In this document: positions 8,991 through 20,949 of the stretch, one piece after another | Position numbering within the stretch: position 1 is the stretch's first letter | Layout of the letters: every line of letters starts with the position of its first letter | NCBI GenBank assembly: GCA_038087015.1 | Contig: JASBNA010000022.1 | Span: forward strand, 62,001 to 126,000 | DNA length: 64,000 nt | DNA from: Cerrena zonata | Taxonomy: Eukaryota > Basidiomycota > Agaricomycetes > Polyporales > Cerrenaceae | Reading direction: 5' to 3' | Translations under genes and position numbers: made by a program | Notes under the pieces: model-generated | Databases searched by the model: none | Seen by the model: only the letters and a program-made list of their open reading frames with translations | Told to the model about the DNA's origin: nothing

Positions 8991-11816
8991 CTAAGCCTGT
9001 CCCACTTTGTTACGTTTAGAACTAGACACCTCGGTCGTTTGTTCATCGTTTTGCTTCCGTTTTTGCCCCCGCACCTGCACTTTCGGTTCTATTTCCCTCG
9101 ACTTCCACCCTGGAAGATCCATCGTCTGCGTCACCGCGACGGAAGCAGCCTGTTCATACAGACCTTTCGTGCGCATGTATAGATTGCTGAGTTGTGAGAA
9201 ATTATAAGTGTCCGAAAACTGCTCAAATATGCGGTATTCATTCACTAGATAGACAGCCACACCCATGACAAGGGTGGATGAATCATAATACTCATGTGGA
9301 AGAATTTGATTCCTGAGTCGACGAAGTTCTTCTCGTTCTTGAATCAATGACCGACGTTCAATCGAGCATTCTAGTCGATTCCTAAAAACGGCTGTTGCTA
9401 CCTCCAACTGCCTGTCTTGTGCAGTTGATGCTCGGTCGGTGTTCACGGGAACAGTGGTTAACAAACCATACATCGCGATCCACCAAATGGATTCGACATC
9501 ATGCAGATAGTTGTGTCTCACAACCGTAGGTGCTGGTGCCCAATTCTCTTGCTCCTCCAAGAAGTTCAAGTTTTGCAATACAGTTGAGCGCTGTGCGGGC
9601 CCTGGCACAGGACGGAACTGATACCGACCATCCAGCATCTCAATCGGCATAAATGCAGGTGTACCCTAGAAAGAGGTCAAATATGTCCAAATACGAATAA
9701 GATAAAACATACAGTCTTGAACCCATGCTTCGCTGCATCGTCAATCAAATTCAGCTTAATTTGGTCATATTGTTTGCAATATTCAAGATCGGTGATTTTG
9801 CATAGACCCCTACACACGAGGAGATTTGTTGGACTATAATCACGGTGCACGTAGCCGGCACTATGCATATACTCCAAGCCTCAAATGTGAAGGTTAAGCT
9901 GGGAGGAAATTTGAATGAAACCGTATGACGACAAACCTTTCGTAACATGTGCTAAATGTGTGAGATATTCTTGAAGATTGGAAATCTTTCCCAAAGTCTT
10001 CCCAACATCCCGAAATAAGATGCGACGATGTTGTCGTGCCTCAAACGAAGGGGCAGATGCTTTAGATGCACGATTTCCCGATGGTTCTGTCGTGTCGGGA
10101 ACCGACGCACCAACAGGTGTAGTAGACTGAGATCCCCGAAGAGTCGTGACTAGGGTAGGGGGATCTAGTTCCTCTTCAAGTTTGAAAGACCCGTAATCTT
10201 TAGGGAATGGTATGGCTCCCAAGAAATTCGACAGAGTGTCATCGGACCCATCCACGCGCACAACCTCGTCCGCCAAGATATCCATGAAATACCGCTCGCG
10301 GAAACCCTCCTCGAAATCTGAGATGGGGTAGACCGTATTGACCCGGGTGCATATGTCATCCAAGATCATTTTTTCCGATCTCGCCGTCTCGCCAATCCAG
10401 ACATCCTTCAATGCATAGGTGGCACTCTTCTCTTCATCATTCTTAGCCTCTTCTGGACGGAGTCGGACCTGCCAGACCCGTGTAGCCCTACCGACCACTC
10501 TGCTGGCTCGATAGTTATCCAGACAGTCCATCGTCTGGTACCACCGGCCGTTAACGAGGATGTCATAACAGATAACAGACTCGGCATCGTCATGCTGCAC
10601 AAGCCTGCGCTTGACGGATGGATCAAACCCGATCTCTACGTCTGTGGCGAAAGCTAAAGAGACGAGGAGGTGAATGAAACGATTGCGATTCTGGACGAAT
10701 GAGATTCAGTATCAAATTATCCAGGAAAGGCTGAACATATACGTACCTCAGAGATAAAGTCAAAAGATTCACTAACCATCGCAAGAGATCGAGAGAAGTA
10801 CCAGACACGAGTGCGTTTATCTTCTATCGTGACACCGAATGTATGACGACGGCAGGGATCGTTATGCAATATGTGGGAGGCAGCGCCAACAACTTGTAGA
10901 ACATTCTAGTACGTACCGTCCTTAGTCGAAATACGATTAAGACAACTTTAAAACGCACCTGATTTGTCTCTTTAGGGTTGCTTTGACACTTGTATTCCCA
11001 AACAGTAGTGGCATCAGCAGCTTCTCGTGAGAGAGCTTCATGTTGTTGTTGAGCTTCGACCTCTTTATTGACGACCAATTTATCTGGAATAATCGGTGAG
11101 GGGAGAAGAGTGGATGAGGTGTTTGGTGGGGGTGGGGGTGGAGGCACGAGAGAAGAAGGTTGTTGAATCTGACTTTTCTTCTTTGGTATCTTCCAGTCGG
11201 GTCCAGTTCCAGCGCCCCTACTGATGATAGACGTTGTGATAGCGTCAAACTTGAAGGATGCTCCCAAAGCTGTCTCAGAAGACATTGTCTGTGTAGGCTT
11301 AGATTGCAACCGCGACGTAGGCTTTTTATTGAGTTCGGTTTCCGCAATCGCGACGACTCTGTCCCAGATGGTGGTCATGACAGAGAAAGTGACATCCTCT
11401 ACCGGCATTTTCTTATTAGACGAATCCAGAGGGAACACTTTCCAGCGATTATCAGCAACTAGCGTGTCCGAAGCGTTGACCGCTTTGCATATCTTCTCGA
11501 GCTTGTCGGCAGGGACATGAGGGAGGATAGCACCAGCGAAGAAGTCCCAAGAAACCTCAGGAATGGTAGGCCCAAGTTCCTTGATGTACATAATGCGAAG
11601 TGTCTTAAGTGTCTTTTGGTGAACGTTGGTGGTGTCGGTAGAAGAACAACGACGTGGAGTCTCTTCGATAGCAAGAAGACTGAGGTTGCCTTCAAGGCCA
11701 CTAGTACTAGATGGATCAGTTAGATGAGGTTCGTTGGAATTTGTGTCGGGACCTGTAGAACCCTTGGTGCTTGTGGTTTGAGTTGTCCCCACTCGATCGG
11801 TACCCTCCCTGTCCAT
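8991..11816 (-). CDS. FunK1-type fungal protein kinase
   Basis: Five exons (11816-10959, 10905-10747, 10690-9937, 9879-9713, 9665-8991) give 870 residues with introns of 47-57 nt. The first exon is a low-complexity leader with a conserved N-terminal FunK1 region and a polyproline stretch. Then come the family hallmarks: RRHTFGVTIEDKRTRVWYFS, a lysine in ATYALKDVW, the catalytic loop GYVHRDYSPTNLLV, ITDLEYC in the metal-binding position, GTPAFMPIEML and HDVESIWWI. The catalytic Asp and the later Asp are present, so the enzyme could be active. The C-terminus is basic (KRKQ, SSKRNK), possibly a nuclear signal. FunK1 kinases are expanded in Agaricomycotina; substrates are unknown. It lies next to the hAT-like element and the F-box duplication. 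Confidence 0.92.
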
Positions 11817-12492
11817 CTCGCAGTAAGAGATGGTGGTTCATACACAGAGCGATTAAATCGTACATACCTAGATCGCTAGGCTTTATGTATCCATCGATTC
11901 AAACGAGGTCCGCGGGTGCATTTAGAACAATGGAAAACGCGTTGTGTGACTGCAGTGTAGAGCTTTGCTAAGTTAATCGAATATCAACATCGATCAACCG
12001 TCCATATTTAGCAAGTTTTGGCATTATTCGGGCCGGATATATACAGTAACTTGTGCCTAGCGACATCTCAAACTGTCAAACACCCTGTTCGAGTGCTGCG
12101 GGGACAACCTACCTGGCAAATCGGGCAAAAGAACGCTCTTACAGCCTCTCTCAAGTTCATCCTTAACCTTGAGTCGATAGTTAATGTCGCCGTTTAAGCA
12201 ATTATTATGGTGGCTTGAGCCTTGAGGAGCTAGCGTGTACATAGGTTTAGGGATGGGCTTAGTGAGCTATCACATCGATCGGTATGAATGGATGACTCTT
12301 ACACTGTTTCATCTCGGTGTCAAGTTCCTGAAGGTCTCCTCAACAGTCTCTGCTTGCTCAGAACGATGTCTAGTAGAGAATATCAATATCCCTGTTTCGA
12401 ACCCAATCAAATCACAGCGTAAGGATTTAATCTTTGCTTCCACTGAGGTGGATCTATGAGATCTTTGAAAAAAACGACAACGAACGATGCAT
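11817..12492. other. Spacer upstream of the kinase
   Basis: This holds the promoter side of the minus-strand kinase and the 3' side of the transporter gene. No gene or repeat was seen. Confidence 0.6.
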
Positions 12493-14666
12493 CTACACAA
12501 CTTCAAAGAGTTTCAGTTTTTGTGATAAACTGATCCCTATATGTTGGCCTCTCCCCATCGCCTGAGTCTGACCAATACTTTGGTGTATTTCGTTCAGACC
12601 CATGACAACATCCGTTGATGTAATCCCGGCATCTTCCAATCCCAATTCTGCTAGTTCAATGGCTTCGGGTGATGATTTTTTCGATTGAGTAGGATCAAGC
12701 CCAAGTTTATGTTGTCCAACAATCCCCATACCTCCCATCCCGACTGTTGCCACCAGAAGACTTAACACCAAGGCGCCACAACATGTCCAACCTGCTGCTC
12801 GGTACCCTACCATGAGGACTTCTGGATCCGTACTTGAGAGCTCGGGATGGACACCATTAAACTTTACTGAAACGGAAGTAGCGATGTTGGACGTCACAGC
12901 GAGTCCGATTGAGGTTCCGAGCTAGAAAAAACAACCATCCCATTTAGTAAGGTGTATGTTAACAACAGGGAAACATTCATACCCTCGTAGCAATACTGAA
13001 TATACTCCCTGCCAAAGCTTGAGAATTTCCATCGAATGCGCTGCACACCTGCATGTTACCGATAGTGTACGCGATATCCATGACGGGTAGGGTACACATC
13101 ACGATGAAGGCCATAGACCAGTAGCTTGCATGCACGTTGATCAGTGCAAAAATGATAGATGATGCCTATAGAGCGGTGTGAGACCAAATGTGAACGAAAA
13201 TGAGAATAGAGTCACAATTTGGTAAATTGAAGACGACTGACTGTTGTACAAAGCAGACCGATGATAATAAGGATTTGTGAGGGGAAGATAGCAACCAAAT
13301 ATCCTGTTAATAGGTTTGTTACCAATCCCTATTGAAGGAATCGCATCAGTAAGTGTAGCTCAACCAGTCAAGCCACCCGAGTGGTGAACATACCGCAACA
13401 CCTAGAGGAACTAATCGCACGGAGGTCTGGATCGGACTTAACAATAAGACCTGTTGATAGTACAAAGGGACATAGTACGCGAGCGTATTAAAGCCCCACC
13501 AACCGAACACGACAAGGATAAACACCGGACCCATCTTGGCGCCACGTTGAGTCCACAGACTCATCGGGAAGAGTACAGATTGACCTTTCGATTCTCTCCG
13601 CAATTCCCATATGACAAAAAGGATCAGAATGGAGATAGACGTGGCGAGAAGTGAAGGAATGAATGGGGTAGCCCATCCTTTTGGAGCGGTCGTAGATTCT
13701 CTATCCGAAGAAAAATAGTCAGTACAATGACCTCTGCAGCCTAGCGACGTGGGAATGTAAATCGCACCCAAGGTCATAAACGAGAAGACCCAAACCAGCT
13801 GTACTGAGAACAGCTCCGACGATATCCAACCCTTTATCGTATCGCCTCGACAAGTCGTCCTCTGGAAGTACAAGCCAGCCGATGACGGAGAGTAAACATC
13901 CTAAACCTGCTTCGAGGGCGAATATAGCACGCCATGAAGCTCCGGATTCTGATAGCAAACCACCTAGAATCATACCGATAATGAAACCTATAGGTTGTCC
14001 GGCGGCGAGGATGGCAAATGCTTGATTTCTTGGCTTCCCTGGAGGAAAGTAAGAAGAGATGATACTGATACCTTGGGAGCGAACGTCAAGTTGGCATACA
14101 GTTACGAGATGTAGTGATTGAACTCACTGGCTGGAGTGTTGGCAGCTGGACCGACGCCTAGAAACCCTAGAAACAGAATAAAGGTCCATGGATTGGGTGC
14201 TAACGCTGCAGCAATACTCCTAAATATGATTCGGAAATTGGTGAGTGACCAATACTCGCATCATGCCTGAGAACGAACGAACCAAAGACTAAACCAGGCG
14301 GAACCGATTATGAACATCTTCTTACTGCCGACTATGTCCGCTAGCCTTCCGCAAAGCAACAATAAGCACCCATATGACAATCTATGAATTGTGTATATCT
14401 AAACGATCAGCTTAACTAGTGTTGCTAGACGGTAATGTACGTACGAGTAGACATTCAGCGGCCATTGAAGGTCTGACTGTCTGAAGTTTAATTCTTTGCC
14501 AATGGTGGTAAGAGCAACGGTGGTAGCTCCGGTCATAAAGATCTAAATGGCGATCATAAATATTTCTTTGGGGGTATGCAGCATAATGACGACCTACGCT
14601 GAGGACTGTGACCCCACAAATGGTTGCTGTAATTAACCCATCCTTGAGTTTTTGGTTCATTGCCAT
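12493..14666 (-). CDS. MFS transporter, DHA2-like drug/H+ antiporter
   Basis: A multi-exon gene encodes about 500 residues with many hydrophobic helices. Readable parts in order are MNQKLKDGLITATICGVTVL joined to IFMTGATTVALTTIGKELNF (helix 1 and first loop), MILGGLLSESGASWRAIFAL, a central FGWWGFNTLAYYVPLYYQQV, PIQTSVRLVPLGVA, and a C-terminal TCCGALVLSLLVATVGMG followed by a long cytosolic tail. This matches 14-TM DHA2 proteins, proton-driven exporters of toxic compounds or metabolites at the plasma membrane. The start is tentative: two in-frame ATGs lie at 14666 and 14660 and the frame is open further upstream, so a short extra exon is possible. No biosynthetic genes adjoin it, so its substrate is unknown. 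Confidence 0.85.
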
Positions 14667-15429
14667 TAGGCGTGTAGGGGATCGCACAGTCAGGTTTCAG
14701 GTGAGGGAAGAACTCAAAGAGGGAGCACTTCGTACAAATCATGTCCAGCCATTCCATCATTTTATGTTATCTTCTCTGCTAAATTCCTCCGTGCTGACCG
14801 ACACGGCGCCTTCGGGTCTCAAGATGGGTCAACGGTTGTACAGACTCGGATCTAGGTGCATGAAGGAGAATGATTGAGATGCCGGAGATAGCTGGCCATG
14901 CGCAAAAAGTGTATTTGTTGCCCCGAAAAAAATTACGGCGAAGAGAAACGTCATTGATATCTCGGATTCTAGAACATCTATTTTCGAGAAAGTTTGGACC
15001 CCAGTATAGTGCTACGCAGGATTCATGTTTTGGGCTGTGAGCTCATAAGCACTCATTTTACTAGCGAAAGAGGTGATGACGAGGAAGCTGTGAGTTGTAT
15101 GGACATACTCCTGCAAGAAAACGACATAAGGCTTGGAGGTACACCTAGGTGTTCACAGTTGCTACCAGAGCTATCACATGTGTTGATTGTTGGTTTATAC
15201 AAGAGTGCGGACTTATTCAAGCTGACCCTATGAGTATCGCAACTTTGGAATGTTTCGCAATGGTGAAGGTGAGAAGCAGAGAAAGACCTAGTAGTAGAAG
15301 GACCTTTTTCGCCGAGGGCGGAAGCCTTTGCCATATTTAGATACGTTGCTGAGTCAGCATATACTTCATTATTTCCTACCACCTTCAAGGGACTCCACGA
15401 GCATCCTCCTTAACTCAACGAAAGGTTTC
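14667..15429. other. Intergenic region between divergent genes
   Basis: It separates the minus-strand transporter from the plus-strand membrane protein and should hold both promoters. Open frames here are short and show no protein family. Confidence 0.5.
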
Positions 15430-16550
15430 ATGATGGCAGTCATAAGTGCATCCATAGATGCATTTATATTCACCTCGCTTGCTATCTCTGGCTCCCTGAT
15501 ACTCTTTCTTCACAAGCAAAACTCGGCCAACCATACGCCACTACGACAACCTCTGAACATCCTTGTTGTGCTCCATACACTATACATAATCTACATTATC
15601 ACAGTCTTATGGCCTCCAAATCTATTTGGAAGACTCAAGGTTCCGCTTACAATGCCTTCGGATAGTATTCGGAGGCTTCTGCTACGTCATGCTGGCTTGG
15701 AGAGCGATGCAAGCCTACCCAAGGCCTTAGAAGCTCTATTAACGCGACTATCCTCGTTCGAGATGCGTACACTCTATGTCAGGTCTTGCCGTACCCTCTT
15801 CCTCTCGTGTAACAAACTTTAACACCCTCCATCTGTAGGTTTGGACAAACCGTCCTTCAAGATTGCGAACACTGCAGCACGTTTGATGAGTACGCCCTAT
15901 ATGCTCTTCCATGGACAGTTCTAGGGTACATTCGTGAGGCTGCTACTATTGGTGCCTTGACAATTCAAGGCAGTGGTCGCGAACGTTGGAGGACGTATGG
16001 TGTTGCAGCTATAGTTGTTACAGCGGTGGTAGAAGGCTACTGGGTTGCCACAGCCACCGTTAGAATCCCAAGAGACGGGTTGAACGTGTACATGGTACGT
16101 GTGCTTTCAAAGACACCTTTATTGGATAACTCATATTCGATATAGCTACATGATAACCTCTGGTTTTTCCGCCATTTGATATTTCTACTCGTCCCCGTCG
16201 CAATTCATTTACTTCCTGCCGCACCACCCAATTCCGACCCTTACACACTCCTCCAAAATACGCGGTCCACAATGGACGCAACTATGGCTCGTCTAACCTC
16301 CCTCAAATATCTTCGAGGCGCGGTCATGCGGGATCCGGCCACGAGAGAATCGGCTGATAGCTGGTGGACAAAACAGAAAGTCGAAGGCGAATGGATTAGA
16401 GAGGATGAGAACGTTCAAAGAGTAGCAGAGAAGTTGGGTTTTGGATTTGCTGGGCATGAGGGGACCGCAAAGCTGAAGAGCAACGCGAAGGCAACTGTAG
16501 GTGTCATTACGCAGGGACTGGGAATCGAGATTCGCACTGCAGGGCAATGA
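15430..16550 (+). CDS. Conserved fungal multi-pass membrane protein, unknown function
   Basis: Exons 15430-15782, 15839-16094 and 16146-16550 give 337 residues. The N-terminus has a first membrane segment (FIFTSLAISGSLILFLH), then a second (LNILVVLHTLYIIYIITVLW). The middle contains a CxxC pair in DCEHCSTFDEYALYALPW and further helices (VAAIVVTAVVEGYWVAT; LIFLLVPVAIHLLPA). The C-terminus is soluble and charged and ends in an amphipathic stretch. I recognise the pattern FGQTVLQDCEHC...YALYALP as typical of an uncharacterised fungal family but know no function. Two adjacent ATGs at 15430 and 15433 are equally good starts. Confidence 0.85.
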
Positions 16551-17214
16551 CAACGCCCACCTGTGATTGTTTGTGGGTAACCTTGGAAGGGTGTATAATA
16601 CTGTACAGGCTGTGTAATTTTGCGTCTGTTGCATTCTAATTTATGGCGTGGATCTCAGGTTGCTGGATTGATGCCATGGTGTAGGTCCAACTGCTGCAAC
16701 TTTGAAGATCCTTGTTGATGGGCTTGGCAGGTAACATATTGTACATCGCTGAACGGCTAGATATCGGAGGAATCTAGATATTTTAAGCTTCAAATTGCGC
16801 TTTGCGGCCGCTCCTCTGTGCCTCAACAAGAACGAAAGATCCCCGTAGGTTGGAACATGGAATGCCGTGGGTGCAGCATCCATCCATGTGGATCCCGGGG
16901 CGGTGGCGATAGCTTGGACAGAACATTACTAGAGACGGGAACTACACCTACCACTCCGCTGACTTCTGGTTTTCAAAACAATTCAACGAAATTCGTAAAC
17001 TGTTCTTCCAGGACTATGATTAGAACCAACATCGTCCGCGTTGGAGAACTAGTAGGTTATATGTATAGCTCGTACTGATGATGACTGGAGTTGTCACCTG
17101 TTCAGGTCATACAACTACGACGAAGGTAGGGTGACCTAATTTCAATTGAGACTACAATAAACGATATGGAAGGTTACGGACCTCGACGGGCCTCTCCATA
17201 TGTCTGTTGGGAGG
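16551..17214. other. Upstream region of the glucuronoyl esterase gene
   Basis: About 660 bp without a supportable gene. It should include the esterase promoter; a TATA box is annotated at its end. Confidence 0.5.
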
Positions 17215-17220
17215 TATAAA
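17215..17220 (+). promoter_or_regulatory. TATA box of the esterase gene
   Basis: TATAAA in the context GGAGGTATAAAGTAG lies about 70 bp before the start codon at 17286, a usual core-promoter spacing for fungal secreted-enzyme genes. Confidence 0.65.
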
Positions 17221-17285
17221 GTAGAAAGATGGAAAGTTGAGCTGCACGCTTTGCGCCAAAGAAAAAGTGTACACTGTAGCACACT

Positions 17286-18627
17286 ATGCTCTTCAACCTT
17301 TTCGTTCACTTCGTACTTCTCTCTATAGTGGTGGCTGCGTTACCACAAGAACTTGATAACGATGGTCAGTAATTCATGAGCATGTTCGGGAAACACAATC
17401 TTACACCCGTCTCTTTCATACTAGTCACCAATTTGTGCTCTACGCCGTCTTTCATCCCCCGCTTCAACGACACCAAATTGCCCAACCCCTTCCTTCTGAA
17501 TAACGGACAGCATGTTCGCACAAAAAACGACTGGGCATGTCGTCGCCGCCAAATCAGCTCGTTAATCCAAGGATATGAAGCTGGGAGTTTCCCTCCTAGG
17601 CCTCCACGACTATCTGGAAGCTTCTCTAGGGCCAATACTACAGCCAATCTAACTATCACGGCTGGCTTATCGGCTGATAACGAGATTACCTTCACACCAA
17701 CAATCTCGTATCCGAGCGGGAATGCGCCGAAGGGAGGTTGGCCGTTGATTATTGGTTACGGAGGACCTAGTATTCCGATTCCCGACGGGGTGAGTTTGAT
17801 CAAAAGACAACACAACGATAAATATATACTCACAGTTGACGTTGTAGATCGCTGTTATGTTCTATGATAACAGTGGAATGGCCCAACAGAACGACCTGTC
17901 CAGCCGAGGAGTCGGACTCTTCTATAATCTGTATGGGCACAACGCTACCGCTAGCTCTATGACGGCGTGGGTATGGGGAGTCAGCCGTATTATCGATGTC
18001 CTCGAACGCACACCTGCGGCTCAAATCAACGTTAATAAAATCGGGGTGACGGGCTGTTCGCGGAACGGTAAAGGTGCACTCATGGCAGGAGCCTTTGAGG
18101 AACGTATTGCCCTCACCATCCCGCAAGAGTCTGGATCAGGAGGGGACACGTGTTGGAGACTATCCAAGTTCGAGCAGGATAGCGGGAGTGTCGTACAGGA
18201 GGCCGTAGAGATCGTCCAGGAGAACGTTTGGTTCTCTACCAACTTTGAAAACTTCGTTCACAACATATCAGTCTTACCCTACGACCATCACTTCCTTGCT
18301 GGCATGGTCGCTCCACGTCCCATGATCTCATTCGAGAACACCGATTTCGTATGGCTGAGCCCGATGAGCGGCTTTGGGTGCATGACTGCTGCTCACTCCG
18401 TTTGGGAAGCGTTGGGTGTACCTAACAATCATGGGTTTGTTCAGGTCGGAGGGCATGCCCATTGTGCATTCCCCTCCACCCTGAATGATCAACTGTTCTC
18501 CTTTATCGACAGGTTCCTGTTAGGCGAACCGGCCAATACGACGGTTTTCACGACCAACGACGTCTTCAACAATGTCACGTGGAACCCGGAGGAGTGGATA
18601 GATTGGTCGACACCTAGATTGGTATAA
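17286..18627 (+). CDS. 4-O-methyl-glucuronoyl methylesterase (CE15), secreted
   Basis: Exons 17286-17364, 17425-17789 and 17848-18627 give 407 residues. A signal peptide ([17 protein letters not shown]) is followed directly by the catalytic domain; there is no cellulose-binding module. The nucleophile motif GCSRNGKGA places Ser at residue 219, the acid Glu in QESGSGG at 242, and the His in GHAHC at 353. The 23 and 111 residue spacings fit the Ser-Glu-His triad of known CE15 enzymes. The family cleaves ester bonds between lignin alcohols and 4-O-methyl-glucuronic acid side chains of xylan outside the cell, which helps separate lignin from hemicellulose. Several NxT/S sequons are present. It converges with MRS2, with 216 bp between stop codons. 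Confidence 0.95.
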
Positions 18628-18843
18628 TGGGAGAGGCTGAGACTGGATTTGATTGAGTCCGGGTTAGTCAGGATGTCGAACCGTATCATCAAGGTAGCAT
18701 CATATTGCGTATTAAGATGTCAGAAACGAAATAAATTAGATGCGTCTAGGTCGTAGTGGAATGCAGGATATCATGGTAATGCATGGGTAAGATATATCGT
18801 ACCTACAGAGTGGTGGTAAGGGAGTGAAGGATGACTAGGAGGT

Positions 18844-20949
18844 TCATAGTGTATCTGGGCCACGACGTCGGAGAGGCATGGGTAACCAACTACTACTTTG
18901 CGGTGGCTTTTTTCGACCATTCGTTGTGGAAAGTCCCATCTTTCTAATCCTAGCCAACCTGAGAGTACATTGATATAGGTTTAAGGGTATGAGCAGAGTA
19001 ATCTCATTACGTACCTTCTCAATCCCGCGAACGAGAATACGCCCGTGGCGACAATTGAGAAAATGGACATGGCGAAGAAGGCGTAATCAGCATCTTCCAT
19101 GTGACTTTTGAGCTGAAAAGAATGTGTGTTGAGGCACGATGTAGGCGCTGTATAAGTGTGAACAAACGTACATTCATGCCGAACAGCCCGGCTAAGAGAG
19201 TACCGACACCGATGCCCATGGTGAGTATAGAAACCTATAATGTCATTGTTGAGTCAAGGCGAAGATGCATGCCTTTGCGATGTTACCTTAAGGTCTAGTG
19301 CCAGTAGCGCATTACGATTAGAATCTAAAATAAGCTCTACAATTTCCTGAGTAGATTGTACATTGCTCTAAAGCAACAGAAGCTCAGTCGATGTGAGAGC
19401 GCTCAGCGGTGCGGTACTCACTTGGAAGTTCTCTGCTTCGTTTCTAATTTCCTCGACTTGCTTTGAGAAGGACTCGAGTAGTACCTCTAGTTCATCATGG
19501 TCATGAGTAGCGCGAGGAGAGCCATTCTTCTTGTCGGTGAGATACATGTTCGACAAATCGTCATCTATGAGGACATTTGGTAAACGTCCGAGCCATCATC
19601 TTACAAATATGCAACAAACCTTGCTCGAGCACTTCTTCGAGGGCCTCTTCGACCTAGCGACAAGGACAATGTCAGGTGGACAGGAGTGCACTCTCAGAGG
19701 CAGAATGACGCACCAGTTTCGCCCTATTTTGAAAGCTTGCAAGCCGCCGTGAATGATGAAGTAACCGCTTGAAGCGATCCCGGTCGATGTCGTCTTCAAG
19801 TTCAGCCAAGAGACCTCCAACAAGATTACGTATAAAGACAATTTCTGCTTCCAGTGCACTTAGAACGGACAATAATATCGACTCTAGCGCGCTAAAATGG
19901 AAATCCGTTAAACGTCATGAGAAACGCAACCACGGGGCACAAACGTGGATGAACATGACCCACCGGAATTCGTATGGTGGTCCCGATGTTTTTGCTCTGA
20001 GATTATGCTGTAACAGTTCCGTTCAGAGACTGCCAGATGAATAGAGAATGTGCGAACGTGCGTACTTCCAGATGGTAAAGGAAGACAGAATGCAGCCTGG
20101 AGTCGGCTGATCCATAGGTGTCGAAGAGAATCACTGCGTCTGCTTTGACGAGCGCACGTATATGAAGAACGTTCACCTACGGCCAGCAGCGCTCGGTTGT
20201 TGGAATGGTATACAGATTGACAAAAGTAAACACTCACTAGGATTGCTTCCTGTCGAACGAGAATAGTTGGCACAAGGTTGGGAACCCTAGAATCTATTTT
20301 CCGCAGATCACGGGGCTAATTCATCTTCCGTCAGAATGTATGAATGGGAACAACATCATCGGCACTTACGTTTAATCGATGCTCCGAACATAAGTCAGAC
20401 TTTTTGAATTGTCCAGAAATTGTTTTTACATTCCCTAGCGGTCAGAATTTGGGTAAAAATACAAGGGCACATGTACAGCATCTTGGGAACTTACCATCCG
20501 CATCAAGAATGGTACCTAAATATTTCGTATGATTCAGCACATCTCAGACTTCATAGTGATGGCATTTGACATCTTTACATACAACGTAGCATGAGATCTG
20601 CGGGCTGTCGTCCTTTCATTGCTCTCTCCAATATGGCGACTTTTGTGGCCTCTTCTGGACCGTCTGAAGGACCGTCGAATTGGTCATTTGATCGAGGGTT
20701 TAGCTTGGGGAACCATGACATCAGCTTGTAGCTGTCCGTATGAATGTATTTGCGGGATGGGTGAAATGCATGGTGTTTTTCCAGTCTGTTTGTTGGGGAA
20801 CCTGTTTTAAAGCCAGAGTAGAGACGCGTTTGCCATGGACTGCACCCACATGCAATCCGCAAACTAGAAAGCCTGGATGATCGAAAACGGCAAGGTCTGG
20901 AGAAAACAGCTACATGTCTTGCTTCCTGCCACAGATTAGTTGTATGCAT
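18844..20949 (-). CDS. MRS2: Mitochondrial inner-membrane Mg2+ channel MRS2 (CorA family)
   Basis: A minus-strand gene with many short introns. Exon 1 (from 20949) encodes a basic, Arg/Ser-rich presequence. Then follow TILDADG and NVKTISGQFKKSDLCSEH, DLRKIDSRVPNLVPTILVRQ and EAILV, the long helical segment ALESILLSVLSALEAEIVFI and the stalk ELEVLLESFSKQVEEIRNEA. The pore-forming end reads LLAGLFGMN, split by an intron after Asn, then LKSHMEDADYAFFAMSIFSI. The GMN signature preceded by Phe rather than Tyr is an acceptable variant. The last exon ends in a basic tail with the stop at 18846-18844. The family forms pentameric Mg2+ channels in the mitochondrial inner membrane; yeast mutants have group II intron splicing defects. 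The start Met is the least certain point. Confidence 0.92.

Noticed and set aside
11160..11520. Two 98-100 codon plus-strand frames
   Set aside because: They are antisense shadows of the first FunK1 exon, which has clear family motifs.
15053..15388. 111-codon minus-strand frame in the divergent promoter region
   Set aside because: No family resemblance; Ser/His-rich chance-like composition between two good genes.
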